DNA of 15,712 nt from WQXF01 sp031552825 (GTDB taxonomy: Bacteria; Bacillota; Clostridia; Christensenellales; Aristaeellaceae). The notes under the pieces are model-generated. The model worked only from the letters and a program-made list of their open reading frames with translations. It was not told the origin of the DNA and did no database searches. Below, piece after piece: positions 1 to 6,334 of this stretch (its first letter is position 1; every line of letters begins with the position of its first letter). Where the stretch lies: NCBI GenBank assembly GCA_031552825.1, contig JAVBMD010000028.1:1-15712 (forward strand), read 5' to 3'. The position numbers and the translations under genes are program-made.

Positions 1-1904
1 TGCGCGTCCGGTCCGGTCACGCGGCCGCGGCGGCTGTTGATGTCGCCGATCACATCGCCCATGTAGTCGTCAGGGACGACCACCTCGACCTTCATCATCG
101 GCTCCAGCAGCGCAGGCGCCGCCTTTTCAAGCGCGTCCTTAAACGCCATCGAGCCCGCGATCTTGAACGCGAGTTCGGAGCTGTCCACGTCGTGGTAGCT
201 GCCGTCATACACGCTGACCGCGAAGTCTACGACTTCGTACCCGCCCAGCATGCCGGACATGGCCGCTTCGCGGATGCCCGCGTCGATGGGGGCGATGAAT
301 TCCTTGGGGATCACGCCGCCCACGATGTTGTTGACGAACTCGTAGCCAGCGCCCGGCTCGCGGGGGCTAAGCTCGATGCGGCAGTGGCCGAACTGGCCGT
401 GACCGCCGGTCTGCCTGACGTAGCGCCCCTCGGCCTTGGCGGCCTTGGTGATGCACTCTTTGTAGGCGACCTGCGGCTTGCCAACGCTGGCTTCGACCTT
501 GAACTCGCGCAGCAGGCGGTCCACGATGATTTCCAAGTGGAGCTCGCCCATGCCGGCGATGATGGTCTGGCCGGTGGCTTCGTCGGTGTACGCCTTGAAC
601 GTGGGGTCTTCCTCGGCCAGGCGCACCAGCGCCATGGTCATCTTGTCCTGACCAGCCTTGGTCTTGGGCTCGATGGCCACGCGGATGACCGGATCGGGGA
701 ACTCCATCTTTTCGAGGATAACCGCCGCCTTCTCGTCGCAGAGGGTATCGCCGGTGGTGGTGTCCTTGAGGCCGACCACGCCCGCGATATCACCGGCGTA
801 CACGCAGTCGATCTCCTCGCGGTGATTGGCGTGCATCTGCAGGATGCGGCTCATGCGCTCGCGCTTGTTCTTGGTGGAGTTGAGCACGTAGGAGCCGGAA
901 TCCACCTTGCCGGAGTACACGCGGAAAAAGGCCAGCTTGCCCACGAAGGGGTCGGTCATGATCTTGAACGCCAGCGCCGAGAAAGGCTCCGCGTCGCTGG
1001 AGTGGCGCACGGTGGGCTCGCCGGAATCCATCTCCACGCCCTCGATCGGCGGGATATCGATCGGCGAGGGCATGAAGGCTACCACGGCGTCGAGCATGGG
1101 CTGCACGCCCTTGTTGCGATACGAGGTGCCGCACAGCACCGGGTTGAACGAGCAGGCGATGGTGGCCTTGCGGATCACCGCGTACATCTCTTCCTCGCTG
1201 GGCTCGATGCCCTCGAGGTACTTCTCGGTGAGCTCCTCGTCCTGCTCGGAAACCGCCTCGATCAGCTTCTCGCGGTATTCCTTGGCCAGCTCCATCATGT
1301 CGGCGGGAATCTCTTCCTCGCGCACGTCCTGACCCAGATCGTCATAATAGACCTCGGCCTTCATGCGGACCAGGTCGATGATCCCGCGGAAATTGCCCTC
1401 GGCGCCGATGGGCAGCTGGATCGGCACGGCGTTGGCGTGCAGGCGATCCTTGAGCATATGCACCACGCGGAAGAAATCCGCGCCGGTGATGTCCATCTTA
1501 TTGACGTAGACCATGCGCGGCACGCGGTATTTTTCGGCCTGCCTCCACACGGTTTCCGACTGGGGCTCCACGCCGCCCTTGGCGCAGAACACCGCCACCG
1601 CGCCGTCCAGCACGCGCAGCGAGCGCTCCACTTCCACCGTAAAGTCCACGTGACCAGGCGTATCGATGATGTTGATACGGTGGTTCTTCCACTCGCAGGT
1701 GGTGGCGGCGGAGGTGATGGTGATGCCGCGCTCCTGCTCCTGCGCCATCCAGTCCATCGTAGCCGAACCTTCGTGGGTTTCGCCCAGCTTGTAGGTACGG
1801 CCGGTATAGAACAGAATACGCTCGGTGGTGGTGGTCTTTCCGGCGTCGATGTGCGCCATAATTCCAATGTTGCGCACCTGATTTAGCGGGTGACTTCTTG
1901 GCAT
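1..1904 (-). CDS. fusA: Elongation factor G, N-terminal part (gene runs off left edge)
   Basis: Translational GTPase that drives ribosomal translocation in the cytoplasm. The reading frame begins MPRSHPLNQVRNIGIMAHID. The P-loop AHIDAGKTTTTE lies near residues 17-28, followed by switch I around RGITITSAATT, the G3 motif DTPGHVDFTVEVERS and the G4 motif VNKMD. Domain II and the start of the later domains follow (GMGELHLEIIVDRLLREFKVEA, then GGHGQFGHCRIELSPREPGAGYEF, quoted in part). About 634 codons are present of the usual 690-700, so only the C-terminal domain is missing. The start at 1904 is fixed by AAAGGAGG six or seven bases upstream and by the canonical N-terminus. It is the last visible gene of the L7Ae-rpsL-rpsG-fusA operon; tuf would be expected beyond the edge. 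The identification is secure from motifs. Confidence 0.98.
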   Translation of the reverse strand, partial: MPRSHPLNQVRNIGIMAHIDAGKTTTTERILFYTGRTYKLGETHEGSATMDWMAQEQERGITITSAATTCEWKNHRINIIDTPGHVDFTVEVERSLRVLDGAVAVFCAKGGVEPQSETVWRQAEKYRVPRMVYVNKMDITGADFFRVVHMLKDRLHANAVPIQLPIGAEGNFRGIIDLVRMKAEVYYDDLGQDVREEEIPADMMELAKEYREKLIEAVSEQDEELTEKYLEGIEPSEEEMYAVIRKATIACSFNPVLCGTSYRNKGVQPMLDAVVAFMPSPIDIPPIEGVEMDSGEPTVRHSSDAEPFSALAFKIMTDPFVGKLAFFRVYSGKVDSGSYVLNSTKNKRERMSRILQMHANHREEIDCVYAGDIAGVVGLKDTTTGDTLCDEKAAVILEKMEFPDPVIRVAIEPKTKAGQDKMTMALVRLAEEDPTFKAYTDEATGQTIIAGMGELHLEIIVDRLLREFKVEASVGKPQVAYKECITKAAKAEGRYVRQTGGHGQFGHCRIELSPREPGAGYEFVNNIVGGVIPKEFIAPIDAGIREAAMSGMLGGYEVVDFAVSVYDGSYHDVDSSELAFKIAGSMAFKDALEKAAPALLEPMMKVEVVVPDDYMGDVIGDINSRRGRVTGPDA

Positions 1905-2017
1905 AAAAGATCCTCCTTTCCCATGTGCTGCACGGGAAATTGCTTATTTTTATTCGGCCTTGCGAAGGGCTCGCCAAGCGGCGAGCCCATACGATCGCTA
2001 TCTTCTTTTGGGTGCTC

Positions 2018-2488
2018 TTACCACCGGTAGTGCGCGAAAGCCTTGTTGGCCTCGGCCATGCGGTGCATTTCTTCCTTGCGCTTGACGGCGTTGCCGGCGT
2101 TGTTGGCGGCGTCAAGGATCTCCCCGGCGAGGCGGTCGCTCATGGTCTTCTCACCGCGCTTGCGGGCAAAGTCCACCAGCCAGCGCAGCGCCAAGGTCTG
2201 GCGGCGCTCCGGGCGGATCTCGATCGGCACCTGATAGGTGGCGCCGCCGACGCGGCGAGCCTTGACCTCCAGCGAGGGCAGGATGTTGTTGATACCGGCT
2301 TGGAACACCTCGGCGGGATCCTTGCCAGCTTTGGTTTTGATGGTTTCGAAAGCGTCGTAGCAGACAGCCTGCGCAACGCCGCGCTTGCCATCGAGCATGA
2401 TTTGGTTAATCAGCTTGGTGACGATGGTGGTGTTGTAGAGAGGATCCGGCAACACCTCGCGCTTGGGGATAAATCCACGTCTAGGCAT
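2018..2488 (-). CDS. rpsG: 30S ribosomal protein S7
   Basis: Primary 16S rRNA-binding protein that nucleates assembly of the 30S head. It is 156 residues long, the normal bacterial length, and starts MPRRGFIPKREVLPDPLYN. It carries the S7 hallmarks VTKLINQIMLDGKR, LEVKARRVGGATYQVP and RWLVDFARKR, and ends in the typical AHYRW. The start is supported by a GGAGGAGGG ribosome binding site that begins right after the rpsL stop. Only 15 bases separate it from rpsL, and 113 bases separate its end from the fusA start. The order rpsL-rpsG-fusA is the classical str operon. In E. coli S7 represses its own operon by binding the rpsL-rpsG spacer; the 15-base spacer here is too short for that structure, so the same control is unlikely (inference). 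Confidence 0.98.
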   Translation of the reverse strand: MPRRGFIPKREVLPDPLYNTTIVTKLINQIMLDGKRGVAQAVCYDAFETIKTKAGKDPAEVFQAGINNILPSLEVKARRVGGATYQVPIEIRPERRQTLALRWLVDFARKRGEKTMSDRLAGEILDAANNAGNAVKRKEEMHRMAEANKAFAHYRW

Positions 2489-2503
2489 GATGTTCCCTCC
2501 TCC

Positions 2504-2878
2504 TTACTTCTTCGGGCGCTTGGCGCCGTACAGCGAACGCGCCTGCATGCGCTTGGCCACACCGGCGGCGTCCAGCGCGCCGCGGATGATGTGATAGCGC
2601 ACGCCCGGCAGATCGCGCACCTTGCCGCCGCGAATGAGCACAACGGAGTGCTCCTGCAGGTTGTGGCCGATGCCGGGGATGTAGCAGGTACCTTCGATGA
2701 GGTTGGTCAAGCGAACCCTAGCGATCTTGCGAAGCGCGGAGTTCGGCTTCTTGGGCGTGGTGGTCTTAACCGACAGGCAGACGCCGCGCTTTTGCGGGCA
2801 CTTCTGCAAAATCGGCGAATTGGACTTGACTACGGACTTTTTCCGACCGTTGCGGATCAACTGGTTGATCGTGGGCAT
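2504..2878 (-). CDS. rpsL: 30S ribosomal protein S12, with arginine at the K88 position
   Basis: Decoding-centre protein of the small subunit. The 124-residue sequence starts MPTINQLIRNGRKK and keeps the conserved PQKRGVC and TTPKKPNSALRK segments, with Lys43 and Lys44 present. The other decoding loop reads GGKVRDLPGVRYH. Aligned with E. coli numbering including Met1, residue 88 is Arg where nearly all bacteria have Lys, while the neighbouring Asp89 (the methylthiolation site of RimO) is kept. K88R is a classical streptomycin-resistance change in E. coli and Mycobacterium tuberculosis. The length is that of Gram-negative S12; Bacillus-type S12 has about 13 more residues before PQKRG. The segment LTNLIEGTCYIPG also departs from the usual LTNGIEVTAYIPG. 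GGAGG lies seven bases before the ATG. It is 79 bases downstream of the L7Ae-like gene. Confidence 0.98.
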   Translation of the reverse strand: MPTINQLIRNGRKKSVVKSNSPILQKCPQKRGVCLSVKTTTPKKPNSALRKIARVRLTNLIEGTCYIPGIGHNLQEHSVVLIRGGKVRDLPGVRYHIIRGALDAAGVAKRMQARSLYGAKRPKK

Positions 2879-2957
2879 GAGGCACCTCCAGTCCTATAAT
2901 AGCCGGGTGTGTTGACTCGAAGCGCCTGCCAACCCTGCAAGCGATCCTGTCGTGAGG

Positions 2958-3203
2958 TTAACGCAGCACACCGGCGGCCGCCGCCGGTACGTCGATGCCG
3001 CAGGCCGCGCCAATCTCCTTGGCGGTGGCGTTCTGACGGCAAGGAATGTTCCGATCCAAGCAAAAGTCGGCGACCCGCTTGGTGAGGAACGGATCTGCGT
3101 CCGTGGCCACGAAGGCCACCGTGACCTTGCCTTCTTCCAGCGCGCGCAAAAGCTGTTTGGTTCCCACCACGCGGGCCGTGGCCTGGCGAAGCGGTGTCAG
3201 CAT
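2958..3203 (-). CDS. rplGB: L7Ae/L30e-family K-turn RNA-binding protein (YbxF/RplGB type)
   Basis: Small basic protein of the L7Ae/L30e/S12e/Gadd45 fold; family members bind kink-turns in rRNA and riboswitches. The 81-residue product begins MLTPLRQATARVVGTKQLLR, and the segment VGTKQLLRALEEGKVTVAFVATDADP (residues 13-38, quoted here as the family core) matches the YbxF pattern of VGTKQ, a short helix, then a strand ending in DADP. ATG at 3203 is chosen because a GGAAAGGA ribosome binding site lies about nine bases upstream; an in-frame TTG at 3209 would sit too close. The position directly upstream of rpsL matches ybxF in Bacillus, but there rpoC precedes it, whereas here the gene is first in its operon with its own promoter. 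Whether it regulates its own leader through a K-turn is not visible. Confidence 0.9.
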   Translation of the reverse strand: MLTPLRQATARVVGTKQLLRALEEGKVTVAFVATDADPFLTKRVADFCLDRNIPCRQNATAKEIGAACGIDVPAAAAGVLR

Positions 3204-3260
3204 GCCCAAACATCCTTTCCGAGACGTTTCGAGTCGATCCGAAGCAATCCGAATCCAAAA

Positions 3261-3321
3261 CTCGCGCGAGAATGTGCAAGAGTCGTAAGCAAACTCCTAC
3301 ATAATAGCATCCTCGCGCGAG
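3261..3321. promoter_or_regulatory. Pair of identical 10-bp palindromes, candidate operator
   Basis: CTCGCGCGAG, a perfect palindrome, occurs at 3312-3321 inside the -35/-10 spacer and again at 3261-3270, about +24 to +34 in the transcript. The centres are 51 bp apart, close to five helical turns, so both would lie on the same DNA face. Exact repetition of a self-complementary 10-mer at a promoter suggests a dimeric DNA-binding protein with looping or cooperative binding. No known regulator is assigned. Confidence 0.45.
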
Positions 3322-3329
3322 CGTGTCAA
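3301..3329 (-). promoter_or_regulatory. Sigma-A promoter of the L7Ae-rpsL-rpsG-fusA operon
   Basis: On the minus strand TTGACA (3324-3329) is followed by a 17-base spacer and TATTAT (3301-3306). That is a consensus -35 and one mismatch in the -10. Transcription should begin near 3294, leaving a leader of about 90 bases before the ATG at 3203. The spacer contains the 10-bp palindrome described separately. Confidence 0.88.
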
Positions 3330-3365
3330 TTGTTTTTTCCTTGGTTTTTCAGGGATTGTACAAGC

Positions 3366-3884
3366 TTAAGAATTTCCTTGTTCGTAGGCCAGCGCCTCGC
3401 CCAGCAGATTTTCTTCCACCGCGGCGATCCACGCCTGCATGGCCGCGTCGGGCTCCTGAATCAATGAGATTCCGCAAGCGGCGGTCACGCCGTCCGCCAG
3501 CGTGTAGTAATAGAAGAATTCCCACACCTTCGTGCCGTTTTCCGATTGCGCCGTGCTCTTGAAGGACATCCAAGGCCTTTCCGCACCGTCTTCGGAGGCG
3601 TGGTAACTGACAAATTCGAAGCCGGGCAGCCCGCTGTATCGCTCGATCAGCCCTTCCCGATCCCAGATCTTCGGCCTCTCCTCCCGCCTGTTGACCACCA
3701 TGGTGTTCTGGTTGTTGCGCCCAAAGGCGACAACGTAACCTTCCGATGATTTGTCGGCGAATTTCCAGCCCTTGGGCAGCTCCACCGCCAAGCCGAACGC
3801 CTCGCACTCGGCAAACTCGCACAGCCCCGTCATGGGCAGCAGCACCATGAGCAAAAGCATGAAGGTTGCAAGCGATTTGCGCAT
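3366..3884 (-). CDS. Small secreted protein of unknown function, sigma-operon third gene
   Basis: A 172-residue protein with an N-terminal signal peptide: MRKSLATFMLLLMVLLPMTG has a positive start and a hydrophobic core. A cysteine follows in GLCEFAEC, but the bases before it do not form a canonical lipobox, so signal peptidase I cleavage is the better guess. The mature part opens with FGLAVELPKGWKF, a pattern seen in PsbP/DUF1795-like secreted domains, and continues as alternating strands (YVVAFGRNNQNTMVVNRR, VWEFFYYYTLADGVTAACG, each under 20 residues as quoted), ending in a helix with IAAVEENLL. AAGGAGGG lies about ten bases before the ATG. It starts 22 bases after the anti-sigma gene, so it belongs to the same operon and may be an accessory or sensor protein. 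The function is not recognised. Confidence 0.75.
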   Translation of the reverse strand: MRKSLATFMLLLMVLLPMTGLCEFAECEAFGLAVELPKGWKFADKSSEGYVVAFGRNNQNTMVVNRREERPKIWDREGLIERYSGLPGFEFVSYHASEDGAERPWMSFKSTAQSENGTKVWEFFYYYTLADGVTAACGISLIQEPDAAMQAWIAAVEENLLGEALAYEQGNS

Positions 3885-3906
3885 ATCCTATTCCCTCCTT
3901 CTTCCG

Positions 3907-5718
3907 TCAGCCGTTGCCGCCAGTCGAATAATTGACGACCAAGATTTCGCCGGTTTTCGCGTCGAGCACCACGCCGTACCAGCCGTCGATGTTCTGCGGG
4001 CCGAAGTACCACGTAGGATGCTCCGGATCGGTGATGTCAAACTCTTCGCACATCACGTAATTTTCCAGCAAATCCTTTTCGGCGACGCCGTACTCCTCGG
4101 TCAGCGCGGCCAGCGCGATCTTCAGCGCTTCCCCGCGCGTCAGGTCGCCCTGCCCGGGCAGGCCGTTGGGCACGATCTTGGCGTCAAAACCAGCTTCGCG
4201 GAACGGCGCGTGCATCGCGTTGTTTTCTTCTATCGTCGCGAATCCATCCCAGTTTTCCATGTAAGGATCATAGACCGCGTGGTACCGCTCGCTGAGCGTG
4301 ATGATGAAGGGCAGCGCTTGCACCGGGATCGCCGGGGCGGTCGCCCAGTCCCGCGCGGTATAGCTCTTGCCGTCGGCCTTCTCCGCCAGCGACCAGAGGA
4401 CCGGCCGCGCTTTGCCGCTCTGGGGATCGACAGACACGCTATACTCGCCCATTCTCGCCCGGATCTCGGTTTCTCCCCGCGCGCCGTCGGGCGGATCGAT
4501 GGATTGGAGCCGTTCGTCGTTCGGCTTAAGCGTCAGCGTCCACACATCCTCGCTTCCGTCGCGCCGCAGCGCGATGGCGGCGTCAAACAGCGCCAGCGTC
4601 GGCTCCGTAAACCCGAAATCGAGCAGCGCCTGCTTCGCGGCTTGGGTCGCGGCGTCCTCGGCTAGCGCCGAACCCTCCAGCCCAACGTATTGCACGTTGT
4701 TAATCAGCTTGCCAAGACCCGCCGCCGTGATGCGCTTGCCAACATCGCCCTTTTGCGCGGCGGGCAGCTTGTCAAACAAGCCGTCGCGCACGAACTCCGC
4801 CACCGCGTCCTTGTATTTGCCCAAATCGCCCTCGGGCAACGCAAAGCCGAAACCACGGCACTGCTTGATCTCGCCAGACGGCGAGAAGAACCGCACGCTG
4901 AAATGGCTCTGCACGCCGTCGGCTGCCACCAGCGAGATGTCATAGGTCGGCTCCGCCTCGTCCGCCCAGCGGTAAAACTGCACCTGCGGCTTGTACGCGG
5001 CCAGCGTTTGCTCGGTCGCGCCATACTTTTTCCGCACGGCGTCCTTGGCGAGCGCGATGGCCTGCTCCACTTGAATATCCTCCGCGCCGGGCAGGATGTG
5101 CACGATGTTCAGCCCTTCGGCGTCGCCCGACTTGAGCGTCTCGGCGTCGATCGCCGCCCTGTCCTCCAGCGACCAATCATCCCAATCCTTTTCCGCCTGC
5201 ATTTCGGCAAACTTCTCTTGTTGCGTCTTTTGCAGCGCCAACGCCTGCTCGGCTTGCGCCGCGCCCCACACCGGGGAATCCAAGCCGCGCGCGGCCAACT
5301 CGGCCAGATCGACGCCGTCGTGCGACCAAGTGATCACCGGTTCCCCGCCGGGCTTGAGCGTCACGGTGTAGATGCCCAGCCGCTCCGGATCGGCGCCCGC
5401 GCCTTCGAACACGATCACCTCGTCACTCATACCGCCGCGCTCCATAAATAGGCCGAAGGTCTGCGGCGTAAAGCCGTACTTCTGGCAAATCGCCGCCTTG
5501 GCGACGCGCACCGCCTCGGCGTGGCTAGAGCGGCTCAGGCCGATCGCCAGCGCGGTCGCCGCCAGCGCGAGGATCAATACCGCCGCCAGCACGATGACGG
5601 CAAACTGTTTCTTTTTCATCACGGTTTTCTTCCCTTCTTCGGCGAGAGCCTTGACAAGAAACGCGTCGAAACGTTCCGTCACGTCCCCGAAGATTTCGGG
5701 ACCCGTCCAATTTTTCAT
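3907..5718 (-). CDS. Membrane-anchored probable anti-sigma factor with four PepSY-like extracellular modules
   Basis: 603 residues. Residues 1-36 are cytoplasmic, charged, and include MKNWTGPEIFGDVTERFD. One membrane helix follows at about 38-61 (FAVIVLAAVLILALAATALA), then some 540 residues outside the cell. The outer part repeats a module of a helix, a tyrosine/glycine turn and strands: starts near residues 66 (AEAVRVAKAAICQKYGFT), 217 (VEQAIALAKDAVRKKYGAT), 354 (EDAATQAAKQALLDFGFT) and 528 (RGEALKIALAALTEEYGV). Strands such as WTLTLKP and YGVVLDAKTGEI follow; this resembles PepSY-type domains. Its ATG overlaps the sigma stop in ATGA with GGAGG seven bases upstream, implying translational coupling. 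That arrangement and the topology support the anti-sigma role, though no zinc-binding HxxxCxxC motif is seen, so the inhibitory domain is not proven. The ectodomain probably senses an envelope signal (inference). Confidence 0.8.
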   Translation of the reverse strand: MKNWTGPEIFGDVTERFDAFLVKALAEEGKKTVMKKKQFAVIVLAAVLILALAATALAIGLSRSSHAEAVRVAKAAICQKYGFTPQTFGLFMERGGMSDEVIVFEGAGADPERLGIYTVTLKPGGEPVITWSHDGVDLAELAARGLDSPVWGAAQAEQALALQKTQQEKFAEMQAEKDWDDWSLEDRAAIDAETLKSGDAEGLNIVHILPGAEDIQVEQAIALAKDAVRKKYGATEQTLAAYKPQVQFYRWADEAEPTYDISLVAADGVQSHFSVRFFSPSGEIKQCRGFGFALPEGDLGKYKDAVAEFVRDGLFDKLPAAQKGDVGKRITAAGLGKLINNVQYVGLEGSALAEDAATQAAKQALLDFGFTEPTLALFDAAIALRRDGSEDVWTLTLKPNDERLQSIDPPDGARGETEIRARMGEYSVSVDPQSGKARPVLWSLAEKADGKSYTARDWATAPAIPVQALPFIITLSERYHAVYDPYMENWDGFATIEENNAMHAPFREAGFDAKIVPNGLPGQGDLTRGEALKIALAALTEEYGVAEKDLLENYVMCEEFDITDPEHPTWYFGPQNIDGWYGVVLDAKTGEILVVNYSTGGNG

Positions 5719-6197
5719 GCCAAGCCCTCCGTTTGTTCTTGCTCTGATTGTAGCGCTTGACGAAGCAGCGCACGCGCCTTTGCCATCCGCGTCTTGACGG
5801 TGCCCTCCGGCGTGCGGAGGATTTCCGCGATCTCGCGGGTCGTGTACCCTTCGACATAGCAAAGCACGATGGGCACCCGCAGCTTTTCCTCCAGCCGCAT
5901 CACCGCCTCGAAAGCGCCGGTATCGGGCACATCCGGGGTCACGACCGGGATTTCCTCGGCCGGGAATTCGCGCTTGCGCCTGCGCATCACGTTGTAGCAC
6001 TCGTTGATGAGGATGCGCAGGATCCACCGCTTCAGGTACTGCTCCTCGCGCAGGGAGCCGCACTTTTGCAGCCCCTTGCTGATGGCCTCCTGCACGGCGT
6101 CCTCCTGATCGGCGGGGTTGGGCAGCAGGCTGTAGGAGACGTAGTACATCGTCCTCCGCAGCGCCAGCACCTGTTCCGCGAACGCTTCTTTCGTCAT
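5715..6197 (-). CDS. ECF-type RNA polymerase sigma factor
   Basis: 160 residues with the two-domain ECF layout. Region 2 (about residues 8-75) contains PADQEDAVQEAISKGLQK and the core-binding and -10 recognition helices up to NVMRRRKRE. A short linker rich in proline follows. Region 4 (about 97-150) has LRVPIVLCYVEGYTTREIAE and the helix-turn-helix TPEGTVKTRMAKARALL that reads the -35. Length and motifs match the RpoE/SigW/SigV group. The start at 6197 is set by AAAGGGA eight bases upstream and by the usual N-terminal length. It is the first gene of the operon, coupled to the anti-sigma gene by an ATGA overlap. A possible self-recognised promoter lies at 6239-6265. The exact ECF group cannot be assigned by eye. 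Confidence 0.95.
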   Translation of the reverse strand: MTKEAFAEQVLALRRTMYYVSYSLLPNPADQEDAVQEAISKGLQKCGSLREEQYLKRWILRILINECYNVMRRRKREFPAEEIPVVTPDVPDTGAFEAVMRLEEKLRVPIVLCYVEGYTTREIAEILRTPEGTVKTRMAKARALLRQALQSEQEQTEGLA

Positions 6198-6215
6198 GTC
6201 GATTTCCCTTTCTAA

Positions 6216-6227
6216 AAGTGGCCACTT
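6216..6227. promoter_or_regulatory. 12-bp perfect palindrome in the sigma leader
   Basis: AAGTGGCCACTT is perfectly self-complementary and lies just upstream of the ribosome binding site of the sigma gene, within the predicted leader. It could be an operator half-buried in the leader or a small RNA hairpin. A single copy is seen, so support is limited to its symmetry and position. Confidence 0.3.
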
Positions 6228-6238
6228 ACGCACACCAT

Positions 6239-6265
6239 GACGGGGATCGAGGGCGTTTGGTTTGC
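6239..6265 (-). promoter_or_regulatory. Candidate ECF-type promoter of the sigma operon
   Basis: On the minus strand GCAAAC (6260-6265) is followed by 17 bases and CGTC (6239-6242). SigW/SigV-like ECF factors use TGAAAC about 16-17 bases before CGTA or CGTC, so the spacing and the -10 fit while the -35 matches in AAAC only. Autoregulation of ECF operons is the family rule. No good sigma-A promoter is visible in this gap. Confidence 0.35.
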
Positions 6266-6270
6266 GCGGG

Positions 6271-6311
6271 AAAAAATTATGCCCGCCACCGGCGCGTTCC
6301 GGGGCGGGCAT
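6271..6311 (-). terminator. Rho-independent terminator of the sugar operon
   Basis: Read on the minus strand, ATGCCCGCC (6303-6311) pairs perfectly with GGCGGGCAT (6279-6287), with extra pairing inside the loop. Two A bases and six T bases (6271-6276) follow. It lies about 25 bases after the permease stop and immediately before the sigma operon promoter region, cleanly separating the two operons. Confidence 0.88.
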
Positions 6312-6334
6312 GTGCATGCGCAAACGGAATAGAA

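Noticed and set aside
192..1886. Very long open frame (564 codons) on the plus strand opposite fusA
   Set aside because: It is the mirror of GC-rich fusA codons: the product is a low-complexity Gly/Leu/His/Asp/Val sequence, there is no ribosome binding site, and the minus strand encodes a clear EF-G with all GTPase motifs.
2885..2905. TATTAT resembling a -10 just upstream of rpsL
   Set aside because: No -35 hexamer at a suitable distance was found, and the operon already has a strong promoter upstream.
3204..3209. TTG start two codons upstream for the L7Ae-like protein
   Set aside because: The ribosome binding site GGAAAGGA would be only about three bases away; the ATG at 3203 has proper spacing and gives the usual N-terminus.
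3330..3366. Terminator for the sigma operon
   Set aside because: A-rich stretches are present but no stem precedes a T-run on the minus strand.
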